Shown here piece after piece: positions 9,010-18,138 of a stretch of DNA of 39,298 bases. A program made the position numbers and the translations under genes. Source of the DNA: Paenibacillus sp. (lineage in GTDB: Bacteria; Bacillota; Bacilli; Paenibacillales; Paenibacillaceae); contig JAFWEX010000011.1 in the NCBI GenBank assembly GCA_017512705.1, forward strand, positions 1 through 39,298, read 5' to 3'. The notes below the pieces were generated by a model. It did no database searches, was not told the origin of the DNA, and was given only the letters and a program-made list of their open reading frames with translations. The stretch's first letter is position 1. Every line of letters begins with the position of its first letter.

Positions 9010-10338
9010 CTACTTCTTTTTTCTCATCATATCAAAATAAGAAACAGGCTGATCTACTTTCATCTTTACCAGTTGCAACGGGTGTCTTGCGGCGTCTAAT
9101 ACGTTACCGTCTTGATCCTGAATTTCGCCTACCCGTTGTTTGAAAAACGTACCATTTGGACCGAAAAACTCAATTTCCTGTCCCGGTTTAAAGTGATTAC
9201 GCTGCTGAATTGTCGCCATACCTGTAGCCTCATCATACTCCATCACAAGACCGGCAAAGTCATAAGGTACAGCCTTTTCTTCCGGCTCATAGATATGATC
9301 TTCATGATCTGGTGTATCATAGAAGAACCCAGTATTCAGTGGACGATTCGCGGCTTTGTTCATCTCTTCCAACCACTCGGGTTTCAGTTCATAATTTTCA
9401 GGATCCGCCATGTAAGAGTCAATCGCCTGACGATACACGTTGACGACTGTTGCTACGTAGTGGATCGATTTCATCCGTCCTTCAATTTTGAAGCTGTCCA
9501 CACCTACATCAATTAATTCTGGGATATGCCCGATCATACATAAATCTTTGGAACCCATTGAAAATGAATTATCCTGTTCCTGGAATAGAGGTAGCTGATT
9601 TTCTCCCAGCTTAAATGGTGCAGGAGCCTTCATCTGCATCTCTTCTTCACTTACCCAGACTGTACCTTCTCTCGCATCCTCGAACAGATCATACTTCCAA
9701 CGGCAAGACTGACAGCAACCCCCGCGGTTAGAATCTCGGTCAGTAAAGTGATTGGATAATACGCAACGTCCCGAATATGAGGAGCACATTGCTCCATGAA
9801 TGAAAGCTTCAATTTCTATGTCTACATTTGCTTTGATCTCTTCAATCTCCTCGAAGCTTGTCTCGCGACCAAGTACGACCCTTGGCAGGCCTTCGTCTTT
9901 CCAGAACTTCACAGCTTGCCAGTTCAGAGTGGACTGCTGTGTGCTAAGGTGAACTTCCAGACCCGGTACTGCACGTAAAGCTACTTCTATAATCGCAGGA
10001 TCAGCAACGATAACAGCCGAGATGCCCGCGTCATACAGGTTTTGCAAATACGCTTCAATCCCCGAAATATCTTCGTTATGTGCATAAATATTAGTGGCTA
10101 CAAACACTTTCGCCCCATATTTTTTTGCAAATTCCACGCCTTCACGCATCTCTTCAAAGCTGAAGTTGTCCGCATTGGAACGAAGTCCATAAGACTGACC
10201 ACCGATATATACGGCATCTGCACCATAGTGAATTGCAAATTTTAATTTCTCCAGATTTCCCGCAGGAGCCAACAACTCCGGTTTATCCAGACGGTTACGT
10301 TTACCCGAAAACTTCCGTTTGACCGCCACTGTTTCCAT
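9010..10338 (-). CDS. trhP2: U32 peptidase-family tRNA hydroxylation protein TrhP2 (YrrO-like)
   Basis: A peptidase-U32 superfamily protein; in B. subtilis the TrhP1/TrhP2 (YrrN/YrrO) pair is needed for prephenate-dependent hydroxylation of U34 to 5-hydroxyuridine in tRNAs reading NNU/NNA family-box codons. An N-terminal TIM-barrel-like region starts at LLAPAGNLEKLKFAIHYGAD (residues 22-41). The U32 signature EAFIHGAMC...GRC lies at 177-192, and cysteines 185, 192, 208/209 and 212 match the cluster expected to hold an iron-sulfur centre. A C-terminal beta domain follows (about 360-442). GAGGTG lies seven bases before the ATG. It follows trhP1 after 18 bases, as in B. subtilis. Older annotations call such proteins collagenase-like proteases; the RNA role is better supported by context. 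Length 442 aa against about 420 for YrrO. Confidence 0.9.
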   Translation of the reverse strand: METVAVKRKFSGKRNRLDKPELLAPAGNLEKLKFAIHYGADAVYIGGQSYGLRSNADNFSFEEMREGVEFAKKYGAKVFVATNIYAHNEDISGIEAYLQNLYDAGISAVIVADPAIIEVALRAVPGLEVHLSTQQSTLNWQAVKFWKDEGLPRVVLGRETSFEEIEEIKANVDIEIEAFIHGAMCSSYSGRCVLSNHFTDRDSNRGGCCQSCRWKYDLFEDAREGTVWVSEEEMQMKAPAPFKLGENQLPLFQEQDNSFSMGSKDLCMIGHIPELIDVGVDSFKIEGRMKSIHYVATVVNVYRQAIDSYMADPENYELKPEWLEEMNKAANRPLNTGFFYDTPDHEDHIYEPEEKAVPYDFAGLVMEYDEATGMATIQQRNHFKPGQEIEFFGPNGTFFKQRVGEIQDQDGNVLDAARHPLQLVKMKVDQPVSYFDMMRKKK

Positions 10339-10356
10339 CTTTGTTCACCTCATCTA

Positions 10357-11286
10357 TTAATACACTTGTTCTTTGTAGAAAAATCCAAACGACAATTCTC
10401 GCTCAGGGTCCTGCAGCTCTCGAACTTCCCGCAACCAATCTTCGTTATATGCATACGCGTCAGGATCTGCTTCATAGGTGTCTATAGCTTTACGATAAGC
10501 CCGGACAACAGCCTCATTGTAAGCAATAGGCTTTAGTATACCCTCTACCTTGAAGCTTTGTACGCCTGCCTCCATCATCAGATGAAGATCCTCCAAAATA
10601 CAGATATCCTCCGAACTCATGATATGCGTTCCGTTCTGATCCTCATAGATCGGGAACTTCTCATCACGCCGCTCAGCCTCAATCAGGAACAATCCACGTT
10701 CCTTACCGAGATAGCCTTCTACTGGACGCCCTTGGTGTGCCAAGTAACTCTGCACCAGGCTGCGCTTGGAGTGATAAATATTGGTCATTCCATGAACCTG
10801 CACCTGTGCTTCTACTTTTAAAAATGGAACCATCTCCGTGATCTCGTCCATATTCAACTCACGGGCAAGTACAACCCGGCTGGCCCCTTTGGTTCCCCAA
10901 TAGTTGGCCGTTGCATAGTTTGTGGACGTCATCTCTGCGTTCCAATGTAAACGAATGTCCGGTGCATGCTCTTTAATCGCAGCCAGTACGGATGGATCAT
11001 TGAACTCTACCGCATGTACACCAATACGTCCTATAGCTTGTACATATTCAGGCAATTCTTTTAGTAAGTCATTCGACATCAGGTTGTTCATAGACACAAT
11101 AACCCGTGCCCCATGTTTGGCAGCCAAAGCTACCACTTCTGCAGTCTCTTCGATGGTGAAGCTCCCCGGCAAGCGCATGCCAAAACGGTCATCTCCAATC
11201 AATAGAGCGTCTGCTCCGGCCTGAAGCAATGCTTCTGCTTCTTTTACATCTGCCGCTGTCACAAGCAGTTCATGTTTTGTACTCAT
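10357..11286 (-). CDS. trhP1: U32 peptidase-family tRNA hydroxylation protein TrhP1 (YrrN-like)
   Basis: Partner of TrhP2 in forming 5-hydroxyuridine at tRNA wobble position 34. It shares the fold (repeated EAEALLQAGADALLIG start, then VHGMTNIYHSKRSLVQ where TrhP2 has its signature) but lacks the signature cysteines, and at 309 aa it has no C-terminal extension, exactly the difference between YrrN and YrrO. GGAGGGG lies directly before the ATG with good spacing. It begins 14 bases after mltG stops, so the O-methyltransferase gene trmR (yrrM), which stands between mltG and yrrN in B. subtilis, is absent here. The three genes mltG-trhP1-trhP2 appear co-transcribed. Confidence 0.88.
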   Translation of the reverse strand: MSTKHELLVTAADVKEAEALLQAGADALLIGDDRFGMRLPGSFTIEETAEVVALAAKHGARVIVSMNNLMSNDLLKELPEYVQAIGRIGVHAVEFNDPSVLAAIKEHAPDIRLHWNAEMTSTNYATANYWGTKGASRVVLARELNMDEITEMVPFLKVEAQVQVHGMTNIYHSKRSLVQSYLAHQGRPVEGYLGKERGLFLIEAERRDEKFPIYEDQNGTHIMSSEDICILEDLHLMMEAGVQSFKVEGILKPIAYNEAVVRAYRKAIDTYEADPDAYAYNEDWLREVRELQDPERELSFGFFYKEQVY

Positions 11287-11300
11287 CTAATCCCCTCCGC

Positions 11301-12350
11301 TTATTGCGCAACCTTACTTTTGGCTATATTTCGCTGATGTTCCTTGTACGTCTTGGCAAATAAGTGCTCTGAAGTACCATCTTTTTTCGTTACATAAAAC
11401 AGATATTCCGAGGTTTCAGGTTTCAGAGCCGCTTCTATAGACGCTAGACTTGGACTCGCAATGGGTCCTGGCGGTAAACCTTTGTTCAAGTACGTATTAT
11501 ACGGACTCTGCACCTTAAGATCTTTAAACAGTAGCCTTGCCTTCGGTTTATCAAGCAAGTATTGAACTGTCGCATCAATCTCCAGCTTCATATCCTGTTC
11601 CAATCGATTGTAAATGACACCTGCTACCAGTGCACGTTCCTGATCTACTACAACTTCTCGTTCCACCAGCGATGCAATAGTCAGCAATTCATGCAATGAA
11701 AGTTTCTGTCCATCCAGCTTCGCTTGCAGATCCGGAATGGAGTTCACTCTGGTCTGAAACTCATCTAACATCCGCTGCATCACCTCATGCGTGGTACTCC
11801 CTTTTTTCATTTCATACGTTTCCGGGAAAAGATAACCTTCCAGCACATATCTCAATTCTTCATCCACCGGGAGCGTTTTGATCATATCCACATCGAAGGC
11901 CGAGGCATCATTAGCCAGTTTGAGAAATTCCTTTTTATCCACAATTCCCTCTGCCGAGAGCTTGTCCGCTATCTGCAAAACGGTATATCCTTCTGGAATT
12001 GTAAACTTCACCATTTCCTCAGGTATGACATCACCACTACTTAGTTTATGAATAATCTCATCATATGTCACACCTGGATTCATGGAGTATTTTCCCGCCA
12101 TAAAGTTACTGCCTTGCTTTTTCCATTTTAAGTAACCTTTGAAAACGAGACTGTTGCGAATTAGTCCTTCTTGCTGAAGCTGATCTGCAATTTTGGAGGT
12201 TCCCGACCCGCTTGTTATTTCAAATACAACAGGCTTGGAGGAAGCTTCTACTGGACGCATCATACTCCATATAAACCCGCCAGATCCAACAGCTAGAACG
12301 AGCAAAACCAGCAAAAAAACACCTATGAGTTTGCCTTTCAACCGATACAC
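11301..12350 (-). CDS. mltG: Endolytic peptidoglycan transglycosylase MltG (YceG/YrrL)
   Basis: A membrane-anchored lytic transglycosylase that cleaves nascent glycan strands, in many bacteria acting as the terminator of strand synthesis. One membrane helix spans residues 8-30, then a LysM-like region (about 40-125) and the YceG catalytic domain with the active glutamate in ASLVERE (E230), followed by VAGVIYNRL. At 349 aa the length is normal. The frame begins at GTG 12350, but AAAGGAG ends only two bases before it; a TTG at codon 4 (12341) is 11 bases away and could be the real start. Upstream, a hairpin with a T-run separates it from the DUF1292 genes, so it may be partly uncoupled from the alaS transcript. 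Confidence 0.92.
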   Translation of the reverse strand: MYRLKGKLIGVFLLVLLVLAVGSGGFIWSMMRPVEASSKPVVFEITSGSGTSKIADQLQQEGLIRNSLVFKGYLKWKKQGSNFMAGKYSMNPGVTYDEIIHKLSSGDVIPEEMVKFTIPEGYTVLQIADKLSAEGIVDKKEFLKLANDASAFDVDMIKTLPVDEELRYVLEGYLFPETYEMKKGSTTHEVMQRMLDEFQTRVNSIPDLQAKLDGQKLSLHELLTIASLVEREVVVDQERALVAGVIYNRLEQDMKLEIDATVQYLLDKPKARLLFKDLKVQSPYNTYLNKGLPPGPIASPSLASIEAALKPETSEYLFYVTKKDGTSEHLFAKTYKEHQRNIAKSKVAQ

Positions 12351-12365
12351 AACTCCTTTACACGA

Positions 12366-12393
12366 CCAAAAAGAGCGGACTGCTCCGCCCTTC
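12366..12393 (-). terminator. Intercistronic terminator or attenuator before mltG
   Basis: On the minus strand AAGGGCGGA pairs with TCCGCTCTT (one mismatch, four-base loop) and continues into a T5 run. It sits 16 bases before the mltG GTG, so it may reduce rather than abolish read-through from alaS. Confidence 0.6.
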
Positions 12394-12416
12394 CGGTTTT
12401 TTCAATTTGAAGCTGG

Positions 12417-12731
12417 TTAATCTTCATCGATCGGGAGCGTGCACTCATCATATAGCTCCGAGATGCTTTCCCACTCATCGTCGTCATCAATCGTAACTAA
12501 CTCCGGCATGATCTGGTTCTCACTTCCTGGTACAACCCGCAGAAGTTCAACCTCGTCATACGGACGCAATGAACTGCGGAGCACCGCGTACTGCTGCCCA
12601 TGTACCTCAAACTCAGCAAGCAGTTCATACGGATGTGATTTACCGTTCTCTTCCTCGAGCTCCACATGAGCACCGAATGCCAGACGCAGCGAATCTGTCC
12701 ATTTCAGGTCCTTGCGATTATATTCCGTCAT
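12417..12731 (-). CDS. DUF1292 protein, second tandem copy
   Basis: A 104-residue acidic protein of the DUF1292/YrzB type: a small domain around FEVHGQQYAVLRSS followed by EVELLRVVPG and an Asp/Glu-rich tail. Its function is unknown in the family. Its ATG starts on the base directly after the stop codon of the preceding DUF1292 gene, so translation is very likely coupled. The two copies differ strongly in sequence: this one has a longer N-terminus (RKDLKWTDSLRLAFGAHVEL) and lost the compact acidic start. B. subtilis has a single yrzB in this position, so the second copy is an addition. I see no catalytic motif. Confidence 0.85.
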   Translation of the reverse strand: MTEYNRKDLKWTDSLRLAFGAHVELEEENGKSHPYELLAEFEVHGQQYAVLRSSLRPYDEVELLRVVPGSENQIMPELVTIDDDDEWESISELYDECTLPIDED

Positions 12732-13031
12732 TTAGTTCGCTTCCTCTTCATCTTCAGCAAGAAATGTATTAAAGGTCTCCTCGACAATATCCCACTCGGC
12801 ATCATCTTGGATCACAAAAAGTTTAATATCATCGCCTTCTTCTTCGTAACGGAATGCGTACACATCCGTTTCGCCATCTTCAGGTTCAACCGGAGCAACC
12901 ATCATATACTTGGCCTCCGAACCGTCTACTTCGAATTTCATGATGACTTCAAATTCCTCTTCGTTACCCTCGTCATCTGCAATGTAAATAATCTCAGCTT
13001 CTTCTTCCATACCCAGTTGATCTTCAGCCAT
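12732..13031 (-). CDS. DUF1292 protein, first tandem copy (YrzB-like)
   Basis: A 99-residue, strongly acidic protein with the classic DUF1292 layout: IYIADDEGNEEEFEVIMKFEVDG at the start (residues 15-37), then YMMVAPVE, DVYAFRYEE and an acidic C-terminal helix. This matches YrzB, which occupies the same place between ruvX and mltG in B. subtilis and related genomes. The molecular role is not known. The ATG follows ruvX by 12 bases with a GGGGG-type ribosome site. Conserved linkage with ruvX and ireB is the only clue to its job. Confidence 0.88.
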   Translation of the reverse strand: MAEDQLGMEEEAEIIYIADDEGNEEEFEVIMKFEVDGSEAKYMMVAPVEPEDGETDVYAFRYEEEGDDIKLFVIQDDAEWDIVEETFNTFLAEDEEEAN

Positions 13032-13043
13032 TGTTGATCCCCC

Positions 13044-13463
13044 TCACCTTGTACTATTGGCATCCAAATAATTTTGCAAAATCAGGCCTGCGGCCATTTT
13101 GTCCACAACCTGTTTGCGTTTTTTGCGGCTGACATCCGCTTCAATCAGCGTACGTTCCGCTGCCATCGTTGTCAGCCGTTCATCCCAAAGGTGAACAGGT
13201 AAATTCAGTTCGCCCCGCAGGCGTTCAGCAAACGCAATGCATAGTTCACCACGTGGTCCTACGGTGCCGTTCATGTTTTTGGGAAGTCCTACCACGATTT
13301 CGCTAATCTCGTGCTCTCGCACCAGTTCCGCAATTCGTGTGAACTCACCTTCATCCCGGCGGCGTTCAAGTACTTCCAATCCCTGGGCAGTCCAACCGAA
13401 GGCGTCACTTACAGCAACCCCGATTCTGCGGTCCCCATAGTCCAAACCTAATTTTTTCATCAT
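13044..13463 (-). CDS. ruvX: RuvX/YqgF Holliday-junction resolvase-like nuclease
   Basis: An RNase H-fold protein; the E. coli homologue processes the 5' end of pre-16S rRNA and others resolve Holliday junctions, so the precise role is open. The conserved LDYGDRRIGVAVSD start holds the first catalytic aspartate, VVGLPKNMNG is the second family motif, and LWDERLTT with the following EADVSRKKRKQVVDKMAA carries the C-terminal acidic and basic residues. At 139 aa it has the usual length. The frame opens with ATG-ATG; GGGAG is three bases from the first and six from the second (13460), so the second may be used. It lies 122 bases after ireB, across a strong hairpin. Confidence 0.92.
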   Translation of the reverse strand: MMKKLGLDYGDRRIGVAVSDAFGWTAQGLEVLERRRDEGEFTRIAELVREHEISEIVVGLPKNMNGTVGPRGELCIAFAERLRGELNLPVHLWDERLTTMAAERTLIEADVSRKKRKQVVDKMAAGLILQNYLDANSTR

Positions 13464-13542
13464 GCTCTCCCATTCTGGGGCCTGTTCAAATGATATTCAA
13501 TCATCTGTCCAGACTTCAGTCTGTCCTTCTGTCGATCCATTC

Positions 13543-13574
13543 TCCGTATGTCTGTACAGCTGCAGACATACGGA
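13543..13574 (-). other. 12-bp perfect hairpin between ireB and ruvX
   Basis: TCCGTATGTCTG (13543-13554) and CAGACATACGGA (13563-13574) are perfect complements around an eight-base loop. No T-run follows on either strand, so it is not a standard terminator. A transcript-stability or processing element in the ireB-ruvX spacer is a reasonable guess. Confidence 0.65.
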
Positions 13575-13585
13575 AGCGGCGTACG

Positions 13586-13846
13586 TTACCGGTGATTGGC
13601 CAGGTAGGAACGTACAAGCTCTTCAATCAGCTCGTCGCGCTCCTTTTTCCGGACCAGACTACGTGCGTTGTTGTGACGCGGAATATACGCGGGGTCGCCG
13701 GATATCAGATATCCAACGATCTGGTTAATGGGATTATACTCTTTATCGACCAGCGCGTCATAAACCGTGAGAAGAATCTCTTTTGAAGAGGCCTCCTGTT
13801 CGTCAGCTTTCACATTAAATTTAACCGTCTTATCCATGGAGTCCAT
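13586..13846 (-). CDS. ireB: IreB-family regulatory phosphoprotein (YrzL, UPF0297)
   Basis: An 86-residue cytoplasmic protein. In Enterococcus faecalis IreB is phosphorylated by the Ser/Thr kinase IreK and lowers cephalosporin resistance. The conserved core is [35 protein letters not shown] followed by the [13 protein letters not shown] end (described by position: residues 26 to 82). The N-terminal DKTVKFN has the threonine corresponding to the phosphorylation region. The frame is open for 29 more codons upstream, but ATG 13846 is the likely start: AGGTG sits six bases before it and the resulting length equals the 88-residue YrzL. It stands between alaS and ruvX, the order found across Bacilli. 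Confidence 0.9.
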   Translation of the reverse strand: MDSMDKTVKFNVKADEQEASSKEILLTVYDALVDKEYNPINQIVGYLISGDPAYIPRHNNARSLVRKKERDELIEELVRSYLANHR

Positions 13847-13906
13847 TGATGACACCTCGCTCCTGCATGAACATGGGGACCATGTCCTGCCGAATTGATT
13901 TCTACT

Positions 13907-13935
13907 TATATAATAACATATTCTGACTGCCACAA
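13907..13935 (-). promoter_or_regulatory. Possible sigma-A promoter for ireB-ruvX
   Basis: Minus-strand TTGTGG (13935-13930), a 17-base spacer and TATATA (13912-13907) precede ireB within the alaS-ireB gap. The -35 box is imperfect. It would allow ireB and the genes after it to be read independently of the T-box-controlled alaS transcript. Confidence 0.4.
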
Positions 13936-13975
13936 GTACACAAAGGATAAGGCAATTGTGTTTTTTGCTTGTCCT

Positions 13976-16597
13976 TTACCGGCTGACGACTGTAACAGCT
14001 AGTTTCAGCGCTTCGTCCAGCTTACTTGCGTCTTTTCCTCCGGCCTGTGCCATGTCCGGACGTCCACCGCCGCCGCCGCCGCATACTGCTGCAACTTCTT
14101 TGACGATTTTGCCGGCATGCAGACCTTCTTTCACCTGCTCTGCAGGTACCGCAACAACAAAATTCACTTTGCCGTCAGCAGGCGCACCAAGAACGAGCAC
14201 CGCATCCGGCAGTTTTACTTTGAGCTCATCAGCAACAGTACGGAGTGCATCCATATTCGGTGCATCTACGCGAGCTGCAAGCAATTGTGTATTCCCTGCT
14301 TGTACGACTTGATCCGTCAACTGACCTGCTTCCATCGCACTTAGTTTGCTTTGCAGAGATTCTGTTTCTCTTGCCGCTTCTTTCAACTGCTGATTCAGAC
14401 CTTCAATCCGCTTCGGCACATCCGCTACATTTGCTTTAAGCAATGCTGCAGACTGTTTAAGCAGCTCGAGTTGGCTTTCTACATACAGATATGCACCTCG
14501 CCCTGTGACAGCTTCAATACGGCGTACACCCGATCCAATTCCGCTTTCGCTGACCAGCTTGAAGATTCCAATCTCTGAAGTATTATTTACGTGACAGCCG
14601 CCACAAAGTTCCAAACTGTAATCTCCAATTTGAACGACACGTACAATATCTCCGTATTTCTCACCGAAAAGGGCCATCGCACCCATTTCTTTTGCTTCAT
14701 CGATGCCTTTCAGCTCGATGTTCACATTCAGTCGATTCCAGATCTGTTCGTTCACTTGGCGTTCAATCTCGATCAACTCTTCCGGCGTAATGCTTCCGAA
14801 ATGAGAGAAGTCAAAACGCAAACGTTGCGGTTCTACCAGGGAACCCGCTTGATTAACATGCGTGCCAAGTACATCTTTCAAAGCTTTATGCAGCAAGTGT
14901 GTTGCTGTATGGTTTTTAATGATGTCGCCACGTTTCGTTGAATCTACTTCTGCTCGGATCACATCACCCACACGAAGCTCACCGGATTCAATCGTCACGA
15001 TGTGCACATGCTGGCCTTGCGGAGCCTTGAACAAACCTTGAACTTTGGCTACAGCACTAGTGCCACGAAGCAAGCCTTGGTCACTCACTTGACCGCCGCT
15101 TTCTGCGTAGAAAGGTGTTTTGTCCAAAATAATTTGAGCGGTCTGTCCTTCTCCAGCAAAATCAGCGAGAGCATCTCCGGTAACAATGGCCACCACTTTT
15201 GCTTCCGTCAACAGGTCAGTATATCCAACAAACTCGCTTTTAACCTCCAGATCAGCAAGCGGTCCACCTTGAACCTTCATGCTTTCATTCTCCTGACGTC
15301 CCGCACGCGCGCGATCACGCTGCTCCTGCATCGATGCATCGAAGCCTTCACGGTCCACCGTCAGACCATGCTCAGCTGCATAATCCTCAGTCAAGTCAAA
15401 CGGGAATCCATAGGTATCATACAATTTGAATGCCTCTGGCCCGCTAATTACCGTACGCCCCTCCGACTTTGCTGTAGCACTGATATCTGCGAGAATTGCA
15501 AGTCCGTCTGACAGAGTTTCATGGAAACGCTCTTCCTCCGTTTTGATGACTTTGGCAATAAACTCCTGCTTGTCCACAACTTCCGGATAGTACGTGCCCA
15601 TCACTTCACCAACCGTTGTTGTCAGCTCATACAGGAACGGACGATCCAGCCCCAATACTTTACCGTAACGAACGGCACGGCGCAGCAAACGGCGAATGAC
15701 ATAACCGCGGCCTTCATTGCTTGGCAGTACACCATCACCTACAGCAAATGCCACTGTACGAATATGATCGGCAATAACTTTGAGCGCAACGTCAATCTCA
15801 ACGCTATCGTTGTATTTCACACCCGCAAGCGCAGCTGTTTTCTGGATCATCGGTTGGAACAGATCCGTGTCAAAGTTGGAGTCTACATTTTGTAGAATGG
15901 AAGCAAAGCGCTCCAAGCCTGCACCTGTATCAATGTTTTTGTTCGGAAGCGGTGTATAGCTACCATCTTTGTTATGGTTGAATTGTGAGAATACGAGGTT
16001 CCATACTTCCAGATAACGCTCGTTCTCTCCGCCCGGATACATCTCTGGGTCATTCATATCGTTGCCGTAAGCTTCGCCGCGATCGTAGAAGATTTCTGTA
16101 CAAGGTCCGCACGGGCCTTCACCGATATCCCAGAAGTTTTCTTCCAGCTTGATGATTCGTTCAGCCGGCAGTCCGATTTTTTCATTCCACAGTTTGAACG
16201 CTTCTTCATCTTCCGGATATACCGTAACAGACAGGCGCTCTGGATCGAATCCGATCCACTCTTTGCTCGTCAGGAATTCCCAAGCCCAAGTAATCGTTTC
16301 TTCTTTGAAATAGTCACCGATCGAGAAGTTACCCAGCATTTCAAAGAACGTGTGGTGACGACGCGTTTTGCCGACATTTTCAATATCGTTGGTACGGATA
16401 CACTTTTGCGAGTTCGCAAGACGTGGGTTCTCTGGCTTCTCCCGTCCGTCAAAATAAGGTTTCAGCGGCGCCATACCTGCATTAATCCATAGTAGGGAAG
16501 GGTCATTATGCGGCACAAGTGATGCACTTGGTTCGATCTTATGACCTTTACTTTCAAAAAATTTAATCCATTTCGAACGAATTTCACTAGCTTTCAT
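13976..16597 (-). CDS. alaS: Alanyl-tRNA synthetase
   Basis: Charges tRNA-Ala and hydrolyses mischarged Ser/Gly-tRNA-Ala. Full-length class II enzyme of 873 aa (B. subtilis 878). The catalytic domain starts at the conserved [14 protein letters not shown]; the editing domain has the metal-binding HTATH near residue 564 and CGGCHV near 665; the C-terminal DHHA1-type domain holds the glycine run [23 protein letters not shown] ribosome site lies about nine bases before the ATG. Expression is expected to follow tRNA-Ala charging through the T-box leader just upstream, and the gene heads the ireB-ruvX-DUF1292 series. Confidence 0.98.
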   Translation of the reverse strand: MKASEIRSKWIKFFESKGHKIEPSASLVPHNDPSLLWINAGMAPLKPYFDGREKPENPRLANSQKCIRTNDIENVGKTRRHHTFFEMLGNFSIGDYFKEETITWAWEFLTSKEWIGFDPERLSVTVYPEDEEAFKLWNEKIGLPAERIIKLEENFWDIGEGPCGPCTEIFYDRGEAYGNDMNDPEMYPGGENERYLEVWNLVFSQFNHNKDGSYTPLPNKNIDTGAGLERFASILQNVDSNFDTDLFQPMIQKTAALAGVKYNDSVEIDVALKVIADHIRTVAFAVGDGVLPSNEGRGYVIRRLLRRAVRYGKVLGLDRPFLYELTTTVGEVMGTYYPEVVDKQEFIAKVIKTEEERFHETLSDGLAILADISATAKSEGRTVISGPEAFKLYDTYGFPFDLTEDYAAEHGLTVDREGFDASMQEQRDRARAGRQENESMKVQGGPLADLEVKSEFVGYTDLLTEAKVVAIVTGDALADFAGEGQTAQIILDKTPFYAESGGQVSDQGLLRGTSAVAKVQGLFKAPQGQHVHIVTIESGELRVGDVIRAEVDSTKRGDIIKNHTATHLLHKALKDVLGTHVNQAGSLVEPQRLRFDFSHFGSITPEELIEIERQVNEQIWNRLNVNIELKGIDEAKEMGAMALFGEKYGDIVRVVQIGDYSLELCGGCHVNNTSEIGIFKLVSESGIGSGVRRIEAVTGRGAYLYVESQLELLKQSAALLKANVADVPKRIEGLNQQLKEAARETESLQSKLSAMEAGQLTDQVVQAGNTQLLAARVDAPNMDALRTVADELKVKLPDAVLVLGAPADGKVNFVVAVPAEQVKEGLHAGKIVKEVAAVCGGGGGGRPDMAQAGGKDASKLDEALKLAVTVVSR

Positions 16598-16687
16598 ACG
16601 TAGTTGCCCCCATCAATTATAAGATCCGCGCAATATTGCCACGGTTGGTTAACCTATCTTCTGGTTGTTTATTGTAAAAACAAACAC

Positions 16688-16976
16688 AAAAAACGCCCCT
16701 GAATATCAGGGACGATGTTATCGCGGTACCACCCTGGTTATTGCTCTTCTTTCGCTGTAGGCGAAGGACAGAACAATCTCCTCGTTCATGCGAGTAACGG
16801 TCGCGCCCGGCAGGGTTGTCCTGCACTCCGAAATCAGCTTTCTGCCGCTTCAACTTTCAAGACTCTTCCAGCCAGCGAACTCAGAAACGTCCTGAATTCG
16901 AAGAAGTCTATTCTCTGAGGAAAGGAATCCTCGGCATACTTCATTTCATCATCGATTTTGCGTATTCCAAACATGC
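16688..16976 (-). promoter_or_regulatory. T-box leader of alaS (alanine specifier)
   Basis: Minus-strand leader RNA that senses uncharged tRNA-Ala. The T-box sequence AGGGTGGTACCGCG lies at 16735-16722. The following terminator (16714-16694) pairs CGTCCCTGA with TCAGGGGCG and runs into T6. Stem I shows AGTA and AGAGA motifs, and opposite AGTA the strand reads GGCA-GAA-A-GCT-G-ATTTC, putting the specifier GCT (Ala) at 16838-16836 with a base stem GAAAT/ATTTC. Specifier and downstream gene agree. Confidence 0.93.
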
Positions 16977-16982
16977 ACTTCC

Positions 16983-17011
16983 ATTATATCGATAGAGCCA
17001 GTGAGTGTCAA
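16983..17011 (-). promoter_or_regulatory. Consensus sigma-A promoter of the alaS leader
   Basis: Minus-strand TTGACA (17011-17006), exactly 17 bases, then TATAAT (16988-16983); both hexamers are perfect. Transcription would begin near 16976, at the 5' end of the T-box. The remaining stretch 17012-17064 shows no terminator for the permease gene upstream. Confidence 0.9.
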
Positions 17012-17064
17012 CGCGCCTCGCCGACGGTTTAACTAGCTGTTGATTCCCGGATTGTGTAACTATG

Positions 17065-18138
17065 TCACTCGATTTTCCGCTTGATGTAGTACGCGAAAAA
17101 ATGCTGCACAATGACCTTCAAAACGGCAAAGACAGGCACTGCTAAAATGAGACCCACAATCCCTGCCAGTTCTCCCCCGACCAACAGCGCAAAAATAATC
17201 GAGAGCGGATGAAGATGTAGCGTTCGCCCTACCACCTGAGGAGAAATCACATTGCTTTCCAATACCTGACAGAGCGTATTAACTACGATAACCAGCAGCA
17301 CCATTTTAAAAGAAACGGTTGAAGCCATGACCACTGCAGGTGCCGCTCCTAGAAATGGGCCCAGATAGGGCACAATGTTGAACACAGCCACAATACTAGC
17401 CAGCAGCAAGGCATAAGGCATATCAATAACGATATATCCAATATAAGCAAAGATTCCTACGATTACACACACAATAAATTGGCCGCGAATATAATTTCCC
17501 AGAGCCGTATCAATCTCTTTCATCAAAGAAACTATCGCTTTACGGCGTGAACGGGGCAAATATGCCACAACCGCACGTTCGAACACCTCAAAATCTTTTA
17601 ACATATAGAAAATGAGGAACGGCACAATAAACACGTTAAACAACACATTAATTGTCGCCCCGATATTGTCCATCAGCACCGTGATCCCCTGCGTCAGTCG
17701 ATCCTCCATCTGGAAAAACCAGCTGTTCATGCCTGTACGTATACTTGGCGGCATTAATTTATGATCCATATTATTCATAAGATTCTGTGCCCTCATGGAC
17801 AGCTCGGGCATGTGTTCGTTTAGTTCTTCAAGCTGTTCAATTAGTACAGGGATGACATTCATTAAGATCACCCCGATACAAGTCAGAAAAAAAGCATAGA
17901 TCAACAGAACAGCAATGGAACGTGGCACTTTGCGCCCACCAAGCATGCTTACAATCGGATTAAGCACATAGGATATGATCAGTGCAACAATGAATGGAGC
18001 TAGTACTGTTTTTAGAAAACCGTAGATATGTAATAGCAGTGGCCTTAATAGCCAGATGAAATATAGGATAATTAATCCAAGCAAGAGCCAGATGGCATAA
18101 CGAAACATTTTATTTTTGGTTAGTTGCTCCACTTCCAT
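17065..18138 (-). CDS. AI-2E family transporter (YrrI-like)
   Basis: A polytopic membrane permease of 357 aa in the AI-2E/UPF0118 family. Hydrophobic helices occupy about 12-35, 40-60 and 65-95, then a soluble segment, then a C-terminal bundle including FLIFYMLKDFEVFER, VFNIVPYLGPFLGAAPA and the final helices. B. subtilis has yrrI of this family directly upstream of alaS, so this is probably its positional orthologue. The substrate is unknown. AAAGGAG is very close to the ATG (two bases after the G), which is tight but common in this window. It is preceded by a terminator and followed by the alaS promoter, so it is probably transcribed alone. It is only distantly similar to the paralogue at 3348-4493. 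Confidence 0.85.
   Translation of the reverse strand: MEVEQLTKNKMFRYAIWLLLGLIILYFIWLLRPLLLHIYGFLKTVLAPFIVALIISYVLNPIVSMLGGRKVPRSIAVLLIYAFFLTCIGVILMNVIPVLIEQLEELNEHMPELSMRAQNLMNNMDHKLMPPSIRTGMNSWFFQMEDRLTQGITVLMDNIGATINVLFNVFIVPFLIFYMLKDFEVFERAVVAYLPRSRRKAIVSLMKEIDTALGNYIRGQFIVCVIVGIFAYIGYIVIDMPYALLLASIVAVFNIVPYLGPFLGAAPAVVMASTVSFKMVLLVIVVNTLCQVLESNVISPQVVGRTLHLHPLSIIFALLVGGELAGIVGLILAVPVFAVLKVIVQHFFAYYIKRKIE

Noticed and set aside
16617-16853. 78-codon minus-strand frame upstream of alaS
   Set aside because: It lies entirely in the T-box leader and covers its terminator and T-box sequence.
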